Assembly: GCA_017533915.1 (NCBI GenBank)
Contig: JAFWHX010000010.1
Span: forward strand, 1 to 64,000
Direction of reading: 5' to 3'
DNA from: Eubacterium sp.
GTDB taxonomy: Bacteria; Bacillota; Clostridia; Peptostreptococcales; Anaerovoracaceae
Length of the DNA stretch: 64,000 nt
Position 1 is the first letter of the stretch; the number at the start of each line of letters is the position of its first letter. The translations under genes and the position numbers were made by a program. Below are positions 26,845-34,631 of the stretch, piece by piece. A model generated the notes under the pieces. It had not been told where the DNA came from, searched no databases, and was given only the letters and a program-made list of their open reading frames with translations.

Positions 26845-28082
26845 TGGATATGATGAGACAGTATATTACGAAAAAAAGAATATTTGCGGTTGTCTTCATA
26901 ATATGTCTCCTCGCTTTTTCTGCATACAACATGTATACGTGCAGAAAGGCTCTTTGGGACAAAGCACTTAAGCAGTTCAAAGAGAAGAAGATAGATACCC
27001 AGGCACTCGAATCCACTATGCAGGATAAGATATTGTGGAAGTATGCTTTCATTGAGATCCACGGCGCGCTTCAGAAAGCGATGGGCAAACAGGAGGTCGG
27101 CAATTTCACCTATGTGAAGGATAAAAATGGCTTTATGCTCAACAGTGGATTCTACATGGAAGACGATCCCAGGATACTGGAGTACGCGGTACGGATAAAG
27201 AAGCTAAAAGATCTTGCTGAAAGGCATGGGACAAAGCTCTTGTTCGTAGTCACTCCGCCGAAGTATAATAAGGATTACACGGTGCTGGGAAAAGGAATGC
27301 CTGTGAATGATCCTGAAGGTACTACGCGCGAGCTTTTGATGTACCTGCATCGGCTGGGCATAGAGACCCTGGACCTCAGTGAGTATCTCCCGAATGAAGA
27401 GATACCGTATGACGAGGCATTTTTCCGCACAGACCACCACTGGACTGTACCGGCATCGTTCAGAGCGACACAGATACTTGCGGATACCATAAAGGATCGG
27501 TTCGGCGAGGACCTGGATCCGGACGGCAGATATCTAGCAGAATCCTTGTATGAAAAGAAATTATACAGAAAAGGGATGCTTGGAGCAATGGGCAGAAGGG
27601 CAGGAGTTATCTACAGCGGACTTGAAGACTGTATGATACTGTTCCCGAAGTTCACCGGTAATTACAAGTGGAAGGGCACAACTGACAGCGGGCGTACAAA
27701 AGAAAAAGAAGGGTCCTTTACAGAAGTTCTGATGGATCTTGACAATCTGAGCGATGATAACAATTATTATATCAACACGCAGTATGGTACATATCTTAAT
27801 GGGCTGTATTCTATAGATAATGTTGAGAATCTTGACAATACTGACGGCCCGTCGATATTCATGATAAGAGACTCGTATTTCTCACCTGTGATCTCTTTCC
27901 TCATGCCTGCCGTGAGCCGTGTCGACGCCGTCTGGGCACTCTTTGAGAATGAGGATTTCCACATACTGCACTATCTTGCCGAGCAGTACAGAAGCGGAAA
28001 AGCGTATGATTATATGATAATTGAGATCTATCCTTACAATATAGAAGATAAGGCATTCAGGTTTTTCAGAGAAAGTAGATAA
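26844..28082 (+). CDS. AlgJ/AlgX-like (DHHW) O-acetyltransferase partner
   Basis: The 412-residue protein is anchored by one N-terminal helix (IFAVVFIICLLAFSAYNMY). The extracytoplasmic part is SGNH-like with the signature TDHHWT (Asp197, His198), preceded by KLLFVVTPPKYN and followed by IFMIRDSYFSPVISFL, which contains the expected Ser. This matches AlgJ/AlgX/WssI and clostridial CcsI-type proteins, which move acetyl from the MBOAT protein to the polysaccharide. Translation is coupled to the MBOAT gene by a one-base stop/start overlap. Confidence 0.87.
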   Translation: MDMMRQYITKKRIFAVVFIICLLAFSAYNMYTCRKALWDKALKQFKEKKIDTQALESTMQDKILWKYAFIEIHGALQKAMGKQEVGNFTYVKDKNGFMLNSGFYMEDDPRILEYAVRIKKLKDLAERHGTKLLFVVTPPKYNKDYTVLGKGMPVNDPEGTTRELLMYLHRLGIETLDLSEYLPNEEIPYDEAFFRTDHHWTVPASFRATQILADTIKDRFGEDLDPDGRYLAESLYEKKLYRKGMLGAMGRRAGVIYSGLEDCMILFPKFTGNYKWKGTTDSGRTKEKEGSFTEVLMDLDNLSDDNNYYINTQYGTYLNGLYSIDNVENLDNTDGPSIFMIRDSYFSPVISFLMPAVSRVDAVWALFENEDFHILHYLAEQYRSGKAYDYMIIEIYPYNIEDKAFRFFRESR

Positions 28083-28094
28083 AGAGGTACCGGA

Positions 28095-30425
28095 TTGAAA
28101 GTTAAAATATGGTTTGCGATCAATATTTTCTGCACCGTGGTATATCTGCTATGGAGATTCTTCTTCACGATACCATTCGGATACGGTGTATTCAGTATCA
28201 CTATGGGTATAGCGCTCCTGGTGATAGAAGCTCTTGGTATGGTGGAAGCTTTCGTTCATTACATGAATATGAATTCCGCACAGGACTACGATATTCCGGT
28301 CGTCCCTTTGGAGCGGTTTCCGGATGTGGATGTTTTTGTGGCTACCTACAGTGAAGAGCCTGCACTTTTAAAGAAGACGCTGAATGGCTGCGTACATATG
28401 GAGTACCCGGATAAAAGCAAGGTACATATCTACCTCTGTGATGACAACAGGCGCCCCGAGATGCGTGAGCTTGCAGAGGAAATGGGTGTCAATTATCTGG
28501 ACCGCCCTGATAATAAGGGCGCAAAGGCAGGCAATCTCAACAATGCCCTGCTGCATTCGAATTCACCGCTTGTAGTCACTTTCGATGCAGATATGATACC
28601 GCAGCGATGTTTCCTTATGAAGACGATCCCGTTCTTTGTAGATGCTGAGATGAAGAATGAGGGAAAGAAAGAAGAGGATAAGATCAAGCTCGGATTTGTA
28701 CAGACACCTCAGAATTTCCATAATCCGGATCTGTTTCAATTCAATCTGTTCTCTGAAGGACGTATACCTAATGAGCAGGATTATTTTTATAAAGACATAC
28801 AGGTCGCGAGAACTAAGACAAACAGCGTGATCTACGGCGGAAGCAACACTGTGATTTCGCGTGAGGCGCTGAATGAAGTCGGCGGCTTTTATACAAAAGC
28901 GATCACAGAAGACTTTGCTACAGGGATCCTGATCGAGAAGAAGGGATATGTAAGCCTGGCTACGCCTGACCCGCTTGCTTCGGGTCTTTCACCGACTGAT
29001 CTACACAGCCTGGTGCAGCAGAGAGTCAGGTGGGCGCGCGGAGTCATCGCTACAGGAAGGAAGATGCATATCTTTACTTCGCGTGATCTTACCTTTGCGC
29101 AGAAGATGAATTACTGGGCATCGATATGGTACTGGTATGCTCCTGTAAAGCGGCTCGTATACTTCCTGGCGCCTGTAATGTACGCGACGTTCGGATTCAT
29201 CATCTTTAAATGTACGCTCTGGGAAGTGCTCTTATTCTGGCTGCCTATGTTTGTCTCCAGTAATATCAGCCTGAGACTGCTTTCAGGGAATATACGAAGC
29301 ACGAAATGGACTGGAATATATGAGACCATAGTGTTCCCATATATGCTTATCCCTATACTGCTCGAGACTTTTGGCCTTCATATGCGGAAGTTCAAAGTCA
29401 CCGACAAGGAGGTCCATGCGGGTATAAAGAACAGACACTTCCTTTATATGATTCCATTCATCATAATGACAGTGCTGTCTGTAATAGGCATAATCAGGTG
29501 CTTCCTGACGATACTCGACAGCGGGTCATTCGGACCGATAGTCGTGCTGTTCTGGCTGCTCCTGAATCTGTATTATATCATCATGTCTATGCTCTTCCTG
29601 GATGGGCGGGTGCTCTACAGGCACTCAGACCGCATGATTCTAAGGGAACCTTGCAAGGCTGTTATAGCAGGTAAGGAAAGATACGGATACACCAGAGATA
29701 TATCAGAAGGCGGCGTTGCGATCGAATTTGACAGGCCATATTATATCGAGCATGGGGATATAATACAGGTAGAGCTGAATGTAGAGGTATATAAGGCGGT
29801 CGTACTGGCGAAAGTCGTGTTCATCAAGCAGATCAACAATGTCTGGAACTATTCAGTAGTAATAACGGATTATCTGGATTCATATCTTGACTGGCTCCAG
29901 ATCGTATATGACAGAGTGCCGACACTTCCGTCGACTATCAAAAAGGACAGCGGCATTTTCGACGATATCAGGATAAACACCGAGCACAGGGTCGAGCCGC
30001 CGTCTTTCCAGAAGAGAAAGTACCCGAGGATAAGGCTCGATATGGATGCCAGCTGTATATTTGACGGCATGACAGAGAACATACATGTAGCAGACTTCAA
30101 TTTCGAGTACATGGGCATCGCATCCTCACTCATGTACAGCAACATAACCATAGTTCTGTTCAAAGAGTTCAGGTTCGAGTGCACTCGTGATTCTGTGCTG
30201 CGGAACGGAGGGACGCTCTATCGGATCAACAATATGGAGTCGATACTCTTTGATGAGCCGAGATATATAAAGCTTCTCGACTGTCTCGTTGAACAAAACA
30301 AAGCCGCCAGCAGCTCACAGTACAGAAGAGCCGCGGAACGGGAAAAGCTTGAGCGCGAGCGCAAAAAGAAAGAGGCCGCAGGCTTTGATGAAGTCGATAT
30401 GGTCTTCAAGGATAATAAGCAGTGA
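28095..30425 (+). CDS. BcsA-like processive glycosyltransferase with c-di-GMP-binding PilZ domain
   Basis: The protein has 776 residues (TTG start). Two helices open it, then a GT2 domain: DDNRRPE, KAGNLNNAL, the DAD metal site (Asp164/Asp166), TEDF with the catalytic base near Asp273, and QRVRW (309-313). This is the processive beta-glycan synthase signature shared with cellulose synthase. More helices follow, then a PilZ domain with Arg513-x-x-x-Arg517 and Asp535-x-Ser537-x-x-Gly540, the residues that bind cyclic di-GMP. A second, degenerate PilZ-like region follows (KYPRIRLDMDASCIF). No BcsB gene is adjacent, as in clostridial ccs operons. The product is probably cellulose or a related acetylated glycan, switched on by c-di-GMP. 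Confidence 0.9.
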   Translation: MKVKIWFAINIFCTVVYLLWRFFFTIPFGYGVFSITMGIALLVIEALGMVEAFVHYMNMNSAQDYDIPVVPLERFPDVDVFVATYSEEPALLKKTLNGCVHMEYPDKSKVHIYLCDDNRRPEMRELAEEMGVNYLDRPDNKGAKAGNLNNALLHSNSPLVVTFDADMIPQRCFLMKTIPFFVDAEMKNEGKKEEDKIKLGFVQTPQNFHNPDLFQFNLFSEGRIPNEQDYFYKDIQVARTKTNSVIYGGSNTVISREALNEVGGFYTKAITEDFATGILIEKKGYVSLATPDPLASGLSPTDLHSLVQQRVRWARGVIATGRKMHIFTSRDLTFAQKMNYWASIWYWYAPVKRLVYFLAPVMYATFGFIIFKCTLWEVLLFWLPMFVSSNISLRLLSGNIRSTKWTGIYETIVFPYMLIPILLETFGLHMRKFKVTDKEVHAGIKNRHFLYMIPFIIMTVLSVIGIIRCFLTILDSGSFGPIVVLFWLLLNLYYIIMSMLFLDGRVLYRHSDRMILREPCKAVIAGKERYGYTRDISEGGVAIEFDRPYYIEHGDIIQVELNVEVYKAVVLAKVVFIKQINNVWNYSVVITDYLDSYLDWLQIVYDRVPTLPSTIKKDSGIFDDIRINTEHRVEPPSFQKRKYPRIRLDMDASCIFDGMTENIHVADFNFEYMGIASSLMYSNITIVLFKEFRFECTRDSVLRNGGTLYRINNMESILFDEPRYIKLLDCLVEQNKAASSSQYRRAAEREKLERERKKKEAAGFDEVDMVFKDNKQ

Positions 30426-30437
30426 TGCCGTATATCA

Positions 30438-30492
30438 CGGCCCTGAAAATACACTGGAACAAAACAGTGTTTTTCAGGACCGTTTCTGTTTA
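30438..30492 (+). terminator. Intrinsic terminator of the exopolysaccharide operon
   Basis: CGGCCCTGAAAATACACTG pairs, with one or two mismatches, with CAGTGTTTTTCAGGACCG across an eight-base loop, and is followed by TTTCTGTTT. It lies just behind the synthase stop codon and ahead of the arginine deiminase promoter region. Confidence 0.75.
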
Positions 30493-30537
30493 TATATGGT
30501 ATGATATCAGTAGTATATGAATACTGGAGGAACTGCC

Positions 30538-31758
30538 ATGGTGAAAGGTATCCATAATTATTCGGAGATCGGAAAGCTAAGGAAAGTCCTGGTACACAGG
30601 ATCGGCACCGAAGTGGACGGTCTGGTCCCGGATAATTTCGAAAGGCTTCTGTTCGATGACATCCCTTATCTCAAGGTGGCACAGCAGGAACACGATATGT
30701 TCGTGAAGACGCTCAGAGAAAACGGAGCGGAAGTCGTCATGTACACAGAAGAGGCGGCGAAAGCTTTGTCTGACCCGGAAGTGAAAAACAGATTTGTTGA
30801 CGATATGATGGCTGAGCTGAACTTCACCTCATTGTTCGTAAGAGAAGCCGTGACTTCATATCTCAAGGACATGGAGCCTCTTGATCTAGTCAAAAAAGTG
30901 ATCGCAGGCGTAAGGAAAGAGGACATCGCAGACTACGAGCCTAAGACACTTGCGGAAAAGATCGATGCGGCATATCCGTTCTTCACAGACCCGATGCCGA
31001 ACATGTACTTTACAAGGGACCAGGGAGCCTGTGTCGGAAACGGAGTGAGCATCCATCACATGAGCACCGCAACGAGGCGGCGAGAGAGCATGCTCCTCAA
31101 ATATATCTATGATCACAATAAAGATTTTGCTCCCGAAGGTACTGAGAAGTGGTACAGCTACGATGGGCCGTACAGCATAGAGGGTGGGGATATCCTTGTC
31201 CTGAACAGCAAGATCACGGCGCTCGGCCTTTCTGAGCGGACTACGGCTGAGGGCATTGAGACTTTTGCCAGAAATCTGCTGACAAGATCGGATTTCCAGA
31301 AAGTGCTGGTCTTCAATATACCGAAAAAGAGGACGTTCATGCACCTCGACACAGTATTCACGATGGTCGATTACGACAAATTCACGATACACGCGGAGAT
31401 AGAAGGACCGCTCCAGCTGTTCGAGCTTACACTTGGAGCCAAAGGCGGCATCAAAGTATCGTCGATGACAGATGATCTTTCTGTCGTGCTTGCCAAAGAG
31501 CTGGGGCTTCCAGCCGTGAAGCTGATACGGTGCGGCGGAGACGATCTTGTCGCCGCCCAGCGTGAACAGTGGAATGACGGCTCCAACACACTCTGCATAG
31601 CTCCGGGCAAAGTCATAACATACGAGCGCAATTACGTCACGAATGATCTTCTGGATAAAAACGGCATAGATGTGCTCACGATCCCAAGCTCCGAGCTGTC
31701 GCGCGGACGCGGCGGCCCGCGCTGCATGTCATGTCCGGTAAGCAGAGAAGACCTGTAA
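30538..31758 (+). CDS. arcA: Arginine deiminase
   Basis: The protein has 406 residues from ATG 30538, which has CTGGAGG 7 bases upstream; an in-frame ATG 21 bases earlier has none. Family blocks are present: the start EIGKLRKVLVHRIG, PNMYFTRDQGACVG with the catalytic Asp, IEGGDILVL, MHLDTVFTMVD with the catalytic His, and the nucleophile Cys396 in GGPRCMSC near the end. It converts L-arginine to citrulline and ammonia in the cytoplasm, the first step of energy-yielding arginine use. No ornithine carbamoyltransferase or carbamate kinase gene is next to it; instead a LOR/SDH enzyme follows. Confidence 0.95.
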   Translation: MVKGIHNYSEIGKLRKVLVHRIGTEVDGLVPDNFERLLFDDIPYLKVAQQEHDMFVKTLRENGAEVVMYTEEAAKALSDPEVKNRFVDDMMAELNFTSLFVREAVTSYLKDMEPLDLVKKVIAGVRKEDIADYEPKTLAEKIDAAYPFFTDPMPNMYFTRDQGACVGNGVSIHHMSTATRRRESMLLKYIYDHNKDFAPEGTEKWYSYDGPYSIEGGDILVLNSKITALGLSERTTAEGIETFARNLLTRSDFQKVLVFNIPKKRTFMHLDTVFTMVDYDKFTIHAEIEGPLQLFELTLGAKGGIKVSSMTDDLSVVLAKELGLPAVKLIRCGGDDLVAAQREQWNDGSNTLCIAPGKVITYERNYVTNDLLDKNGIDVLTIPSSELSRGRGGPRCMSCPVSREDL

Positions 31759-31828
31759 ACAAGTGTGACGGCGGTGATGGCCCTGACACTCAGGCCATTG
31801 TCTAAAAAACAGTAGGAGGCTTATAAGA

Positions 31829-32938
31829 ATGGCTTTTAAATTACCTGAATACAAGGCGCCCGATTTTACGAGGCCTGAATTTATGTCCGCGCCTGATTGC
31901 AGGCTCGCTCCTGCCGATATGGACGGAGTCGCTCCCGAGTATTATCACAGCACTTCCATGTTCCCTGAGTACTTCAAGATCAATGGTGAGTGGAAGCTTG
32001 CGGAAGAGAGCAGAATGGATTCAAGCGTCGTATTGAGAGATGACGGCCGTCTTGACGTAGTGGAGAACCGCAACATCAGGAAAGGCGACATGGTCGTACT
32101 CGGCCGGAGCGAAGATGGACATGAAGGAATATTTGTACATACAGGAGGTTTTGATTCCGGAGATGGCGGGTCAGACGATCGATTCAAGTTCCGCCAGGGA
32201 AGAAGCCGCGAGACATCGTATGCACGCGACTATGACAGGCTTTTCGAGCTTCTTAATTACGAGAAAGAGCACGGCAAAGTGGTATGGGTCATGGGGCCTG
32301 CGTTTGCGTTCGACCATGATGCCCGTGCATGCATGCAGGCGCTGGTGGAGAACGGCTACGTCGACGCGCTTTTCGCAGGGAACGCACTTGCAACACACGA
32401 TCTCGAGGGGGCTTTGTTCCATACGTCGCTCGGACAGGACATATACACTCAGGTCTCGCAGAAAAACGGACACTACAACCACCTCGACGTTGACAATAAA
32501 GTCCGCCGCGCGGGCTCTATCCCGAAGTTCATCGAGGAGTACGGGATCGATAACGGCATAATCTACAGCTGTGTCAAGAACAACGTCCCGATCGTCCTTG
32601 CCGGATCTATAAGAGATGACGGTCCGATACCTGAAGTCATCGGCGATGTTTACGATGCCCAGAACGCCATGCGTGACATCATCAAAACATCCACGACTGT
32701 AATTTGTCTTGCGACTATGCTGCATACTATAGCTACGGGAAACATGACGCCGTCATTCAGGGTGCTTGAGGACGGGACGATAAGGCCTGTGCTCCTATAC
32801 GCGGTAGATGCTGAGGAATTCGTCGTCAATAAGCTGCTGGACAGAGGAAGCCTCGCGGCGACGACCATAGTAACGAACGTTCAGGACTTCATAACGATAG
32901 TTGCAAACGGCCTCGGACTGGACTTTCGTAAATATTGA
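31829..32938 (+). CDS. LOR/SDH-domain protein, probable ornithine cyclodeaminase type (TIGR00300-like)
   Basis: The 369-residue protein has an N-terminal LOR/SDH region (PF04455-like: LRDDGRLDVVENRNIRKGDMVVLG) and a Rossmann-like second half with AFDHDARACMQALVENGYVDALFAGNALATHDLEGAL, then NGIIYSCVKNNVPIVLAGSIRDDGPIPEV. This architecture is the TIGR00300 group and the C-terminal half of cyanobacterial AgrE/ArgZ, where it converts ornithine to proline with NAD. Placement directly behind arginine deiminase supports an arginine-derived substrate. AGGAGG precedes the ATG. It is not the mu-crystallin type of ornithine cyclodeaminase. Confidence 0.8.
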   Translation: MAFKLPEYKAPDFTRPEFMSAPDCRLAPADMDGVAPEYYHSTSMFPEYFKINGEWKLAEESRMDSSVVLRDDGRLDVVENRNIRKGDMVVLGRSEDGHEGIFVHTGGFDSGDGGSDDRFKFRQGRSRETSYARDYDRLFELLNYEKEHGKVVWVMGPAFAFDHDARACMQALVENGYVDALFAGNALATHDLEGALFHTSLGQDIYTQVSQKNGHYNHLDVDNKVRRAGSIPKFIEEYGIDNGIIYSCVKNNVPIVLAGSIRDDGPIPEVIGDVYDAQNAMRDIIKTSTTVICLATMLHTIATGNMTPSFRVLEDGTIRPVLLYAVDAEEFVVNKLLDRGSLAATTIVTNVQDFITIVANGLGLDFRKY

Positions 32939-33026
32939 TGATACTCTTTAAAATGGCGAGCGGGCAGGCACATTCCGAAGAAAACTGTGGATCGCACTGA
33001 GGCTCTTAACATATGCAGGAGGAGAC

Positions 33027-33719
33027 ATGGATCTGTCGGGTATCAGCTATGTGGGTTTCCGCAGGGTGATAGAACGCGGAACGGCTGAGATAATAGAAGA
33101 AACTGATAAGGGAATACTACTTTGTGATACTGTGAGCGGGGTGTACATGCTGGCCAGTGATGATGAAGAGACCGGGAAGGCTTTGATCGACAGGAATCTG
33201 GACAGAAAGATCACTCTGCTTGAGACGACGAGCAAAGAGGTCGGAGAATATGCCGGCGAGAAATACGGCCTGGATAAGGTGGAGGAATGCTGGCAGTTCG
33301 CATATACCGGCGATGCACCGGAGGAAGACCCAAGGCTCACTGTGAGGACAGCTGAGCTCAGCGATCTTCCCGTGATCATGAAAGTCTATGACATGGTGAG
33401 TGAAGAGGAGATGGCCAGGGACATAAGAAGAGGCTCTGTGCTCATGGCGTATGACGGAGATGATCTGGTGGGTTTCATAGGAGAACACCTTGAAGGAAGC
33501 ATGGGCATGCTTTATGTCTATCCTGAGTTCAGGCATAAAGGATATGCGTCCGCACTTGAGAATATAGGATTCTCCAGAACGATAAAGAGGGGCGAAACGC
33601 CGTACGGACAGGTGATATCGGATAATACTGCGTCATACAACCTTCAGAAGAAGAAGGGTCTTGAGCAGGCAGATAAGATGATATACTGGGTATTTAAAGA
33701 TCAGGAACAGGAGGTATGA
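33027..33719 (+). CDS. GNAT-family acetyltransferase with an N-terminal extension
   Basis: The protein has 230 residues. Residues ~105-225 form a GNAT domain: LTVRTAELSDLPVIMKVYDMV, then GFIGEHLEGSMGMLYVYPEFRHKGYASALE, where the last part is the acetyl-CoA pyrophosphate loop, and a C-terminal NTASYNLQKKKGLEQ segment. The first 100 residues form a separate small domain often found in this subgroup. It would transfer acetyl from acetyl-CoA to an amine, target unknown. AGGAGG lies close to the ATG. Its last codons overlap the ribosome-binding site of the lipoprotein gene, so the two are probably coupled. Confidence 0.82.
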   Translation: MDLSGISYVGFRRVIERGTAEIIEETDKGILLCDTVSGVYMLASDDEETGKALIDRNLDRKITLLETTSKEVGEYAGEKYGLDKVEECWQFAYTGDAPEEDPRLTVRTAELSDLPVIMKVYDMVSEEEMARDIRRGSVLMAYDGDDLVGFIGEHLEGSMGMLYVYPEFRHKGYASALENIGFSRTIKRGETPYGQVISDNTASYNLQKKKGLEQADKMIYWVFKDQEQEV

Positions 33720-33721
33720 AA

Positions 33722-34309
33722 ATGAAGACTGGATTTAAATGCTTTGTGGTTGTTACAGTGATGGTCATGGCTTTTGCGATGATGTTTACGATGGCTGGAT
33801 GCTCAAAGCCGGCAGAGGAACCACAGCCCGAAGAGACTGAACAGGAAGAGAACGCAGGAGTTGCGAATCCTTGGACTGATGTCGCAACAGCTGAAGAAGC
33901 TGCAGAAGGCGCCGGCGTCGAGACGTTTGAATGTGCCGGGATCGAGACTTCACTCGGTACTACGGAGCCTCAGGGATACCGCTGGATGGAAGGAATGGCT
34001 GAAGCTGAATTCCCGATCGCTGCAGTAGAAATGACGATCAGAAAGGGCACACAGGCGGCTGCTGATGACGCAGCGAAGAACGGTATGGGAGACATATCCG
34101 GAGATTACAATGATTACAAGTATACATGGACTCAGAATGTCGGCGACGTCACAGCGCAGTGCAGCGGAAACAGAGAGGGAGAATCGACCAACACGACATG
34201 GCAGTCCGGAGATTACTATTATTCCATCACTGCATTCGGAGCAGGCGGAGACGATGATTTCGGTCTGTCAGAAAAAGACGTAGCAGCGCTGGTAGGTGCG
34301 ATCAAATAA
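33722..34309 (+). CDS. Secreted lipoprotein of unknown function
   Basis: I chose ATG 33722, since AGGAGG (33707-33712) is 9 bases away; ATG 33716 is only three bases from it. The 195-residue protein has a lipobox (FTMAGC) after a hydrophobic signal, an acidic linker (EEPQPEETEQEE), and a mature domain of about 150 residues with NPWTDVATAEEAAEGAGV and TWQSGDYYYSITAFG. I recognise it only as a recurring clostridial lipoprotein type without known function. It ends the plus-strand group and faces the minus-strand ATP-grasp gene across the family B repeats. Confidence 0.7.
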   Translation: MKTGFKCFVVVTVMVMAFAMMFTMAGCSKPAEEPQPEETEQEENAGVANPWTDVATAEEAAEGAGVETFECAGIETSLGTTEPQGYRWMEGMAEAEFPIAAVEMTIRKGTQAAADDAAKNGMGDISGDYNDYKYTWTQNVGDVTAQCSGNREGESTNTTWQSGDYYYSITAFGAGGDDDFGLSEKDVAALVGAIK

Positions 34310-34360
34310 CATTCCGATAATCAAATAGTCAAAGCGCCTTGCAAAACGCACGATCTATTG

Positions 34361-34560
34361 CGAAAAAGCCAACCAGAACACCCTGCAAAACACGTGATCT
34401 GGTTGGCTTTTTGACATTTTTTCGTGAAACGAGTTGGCTTTTGCCGATTTTTGCGAAAAAGCCAACCAGAACACCCCGCAAAACGCGTATTCTGGTTGGC
34501 TTTTAGATGTTTTTTCGTAAAACGAGTTGGCTTTTACCGATTATTACGAAAAAGCCAACC
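34361..34560 (+). repeat. Family B tandem array, two 93-bp units plus a stub
   Basis: Units start with CGAAAAAGCCAACC at 34361, 34454 and 34547 (stub), exactly 93 bp apart. Within a unit AAAAAGCCAACCAGA (34363-34377) pairs perfectly with TCTGGTTGGCTTTTT (34398-34412). A further GTTGGCTTTT near unit position 73 pairs with the AAAAGCCAAC of the next unit, so two mutually exclusive hairpins are possible. A partial copy (GCAAAACGCACGATCT) precedes at about 34341. The array lies between converging genes and could act as a two-way terminator. It makes up nearly all of this 320-base gap. Confidence 0.9.
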
Positions 34561-34631
34561 GGCATGTTTTATCACACATGTTCCGAAATAGAAAAAGCAG
34601 GTAAGATTCTGGCACCTTTCCTGCTTTTTGA

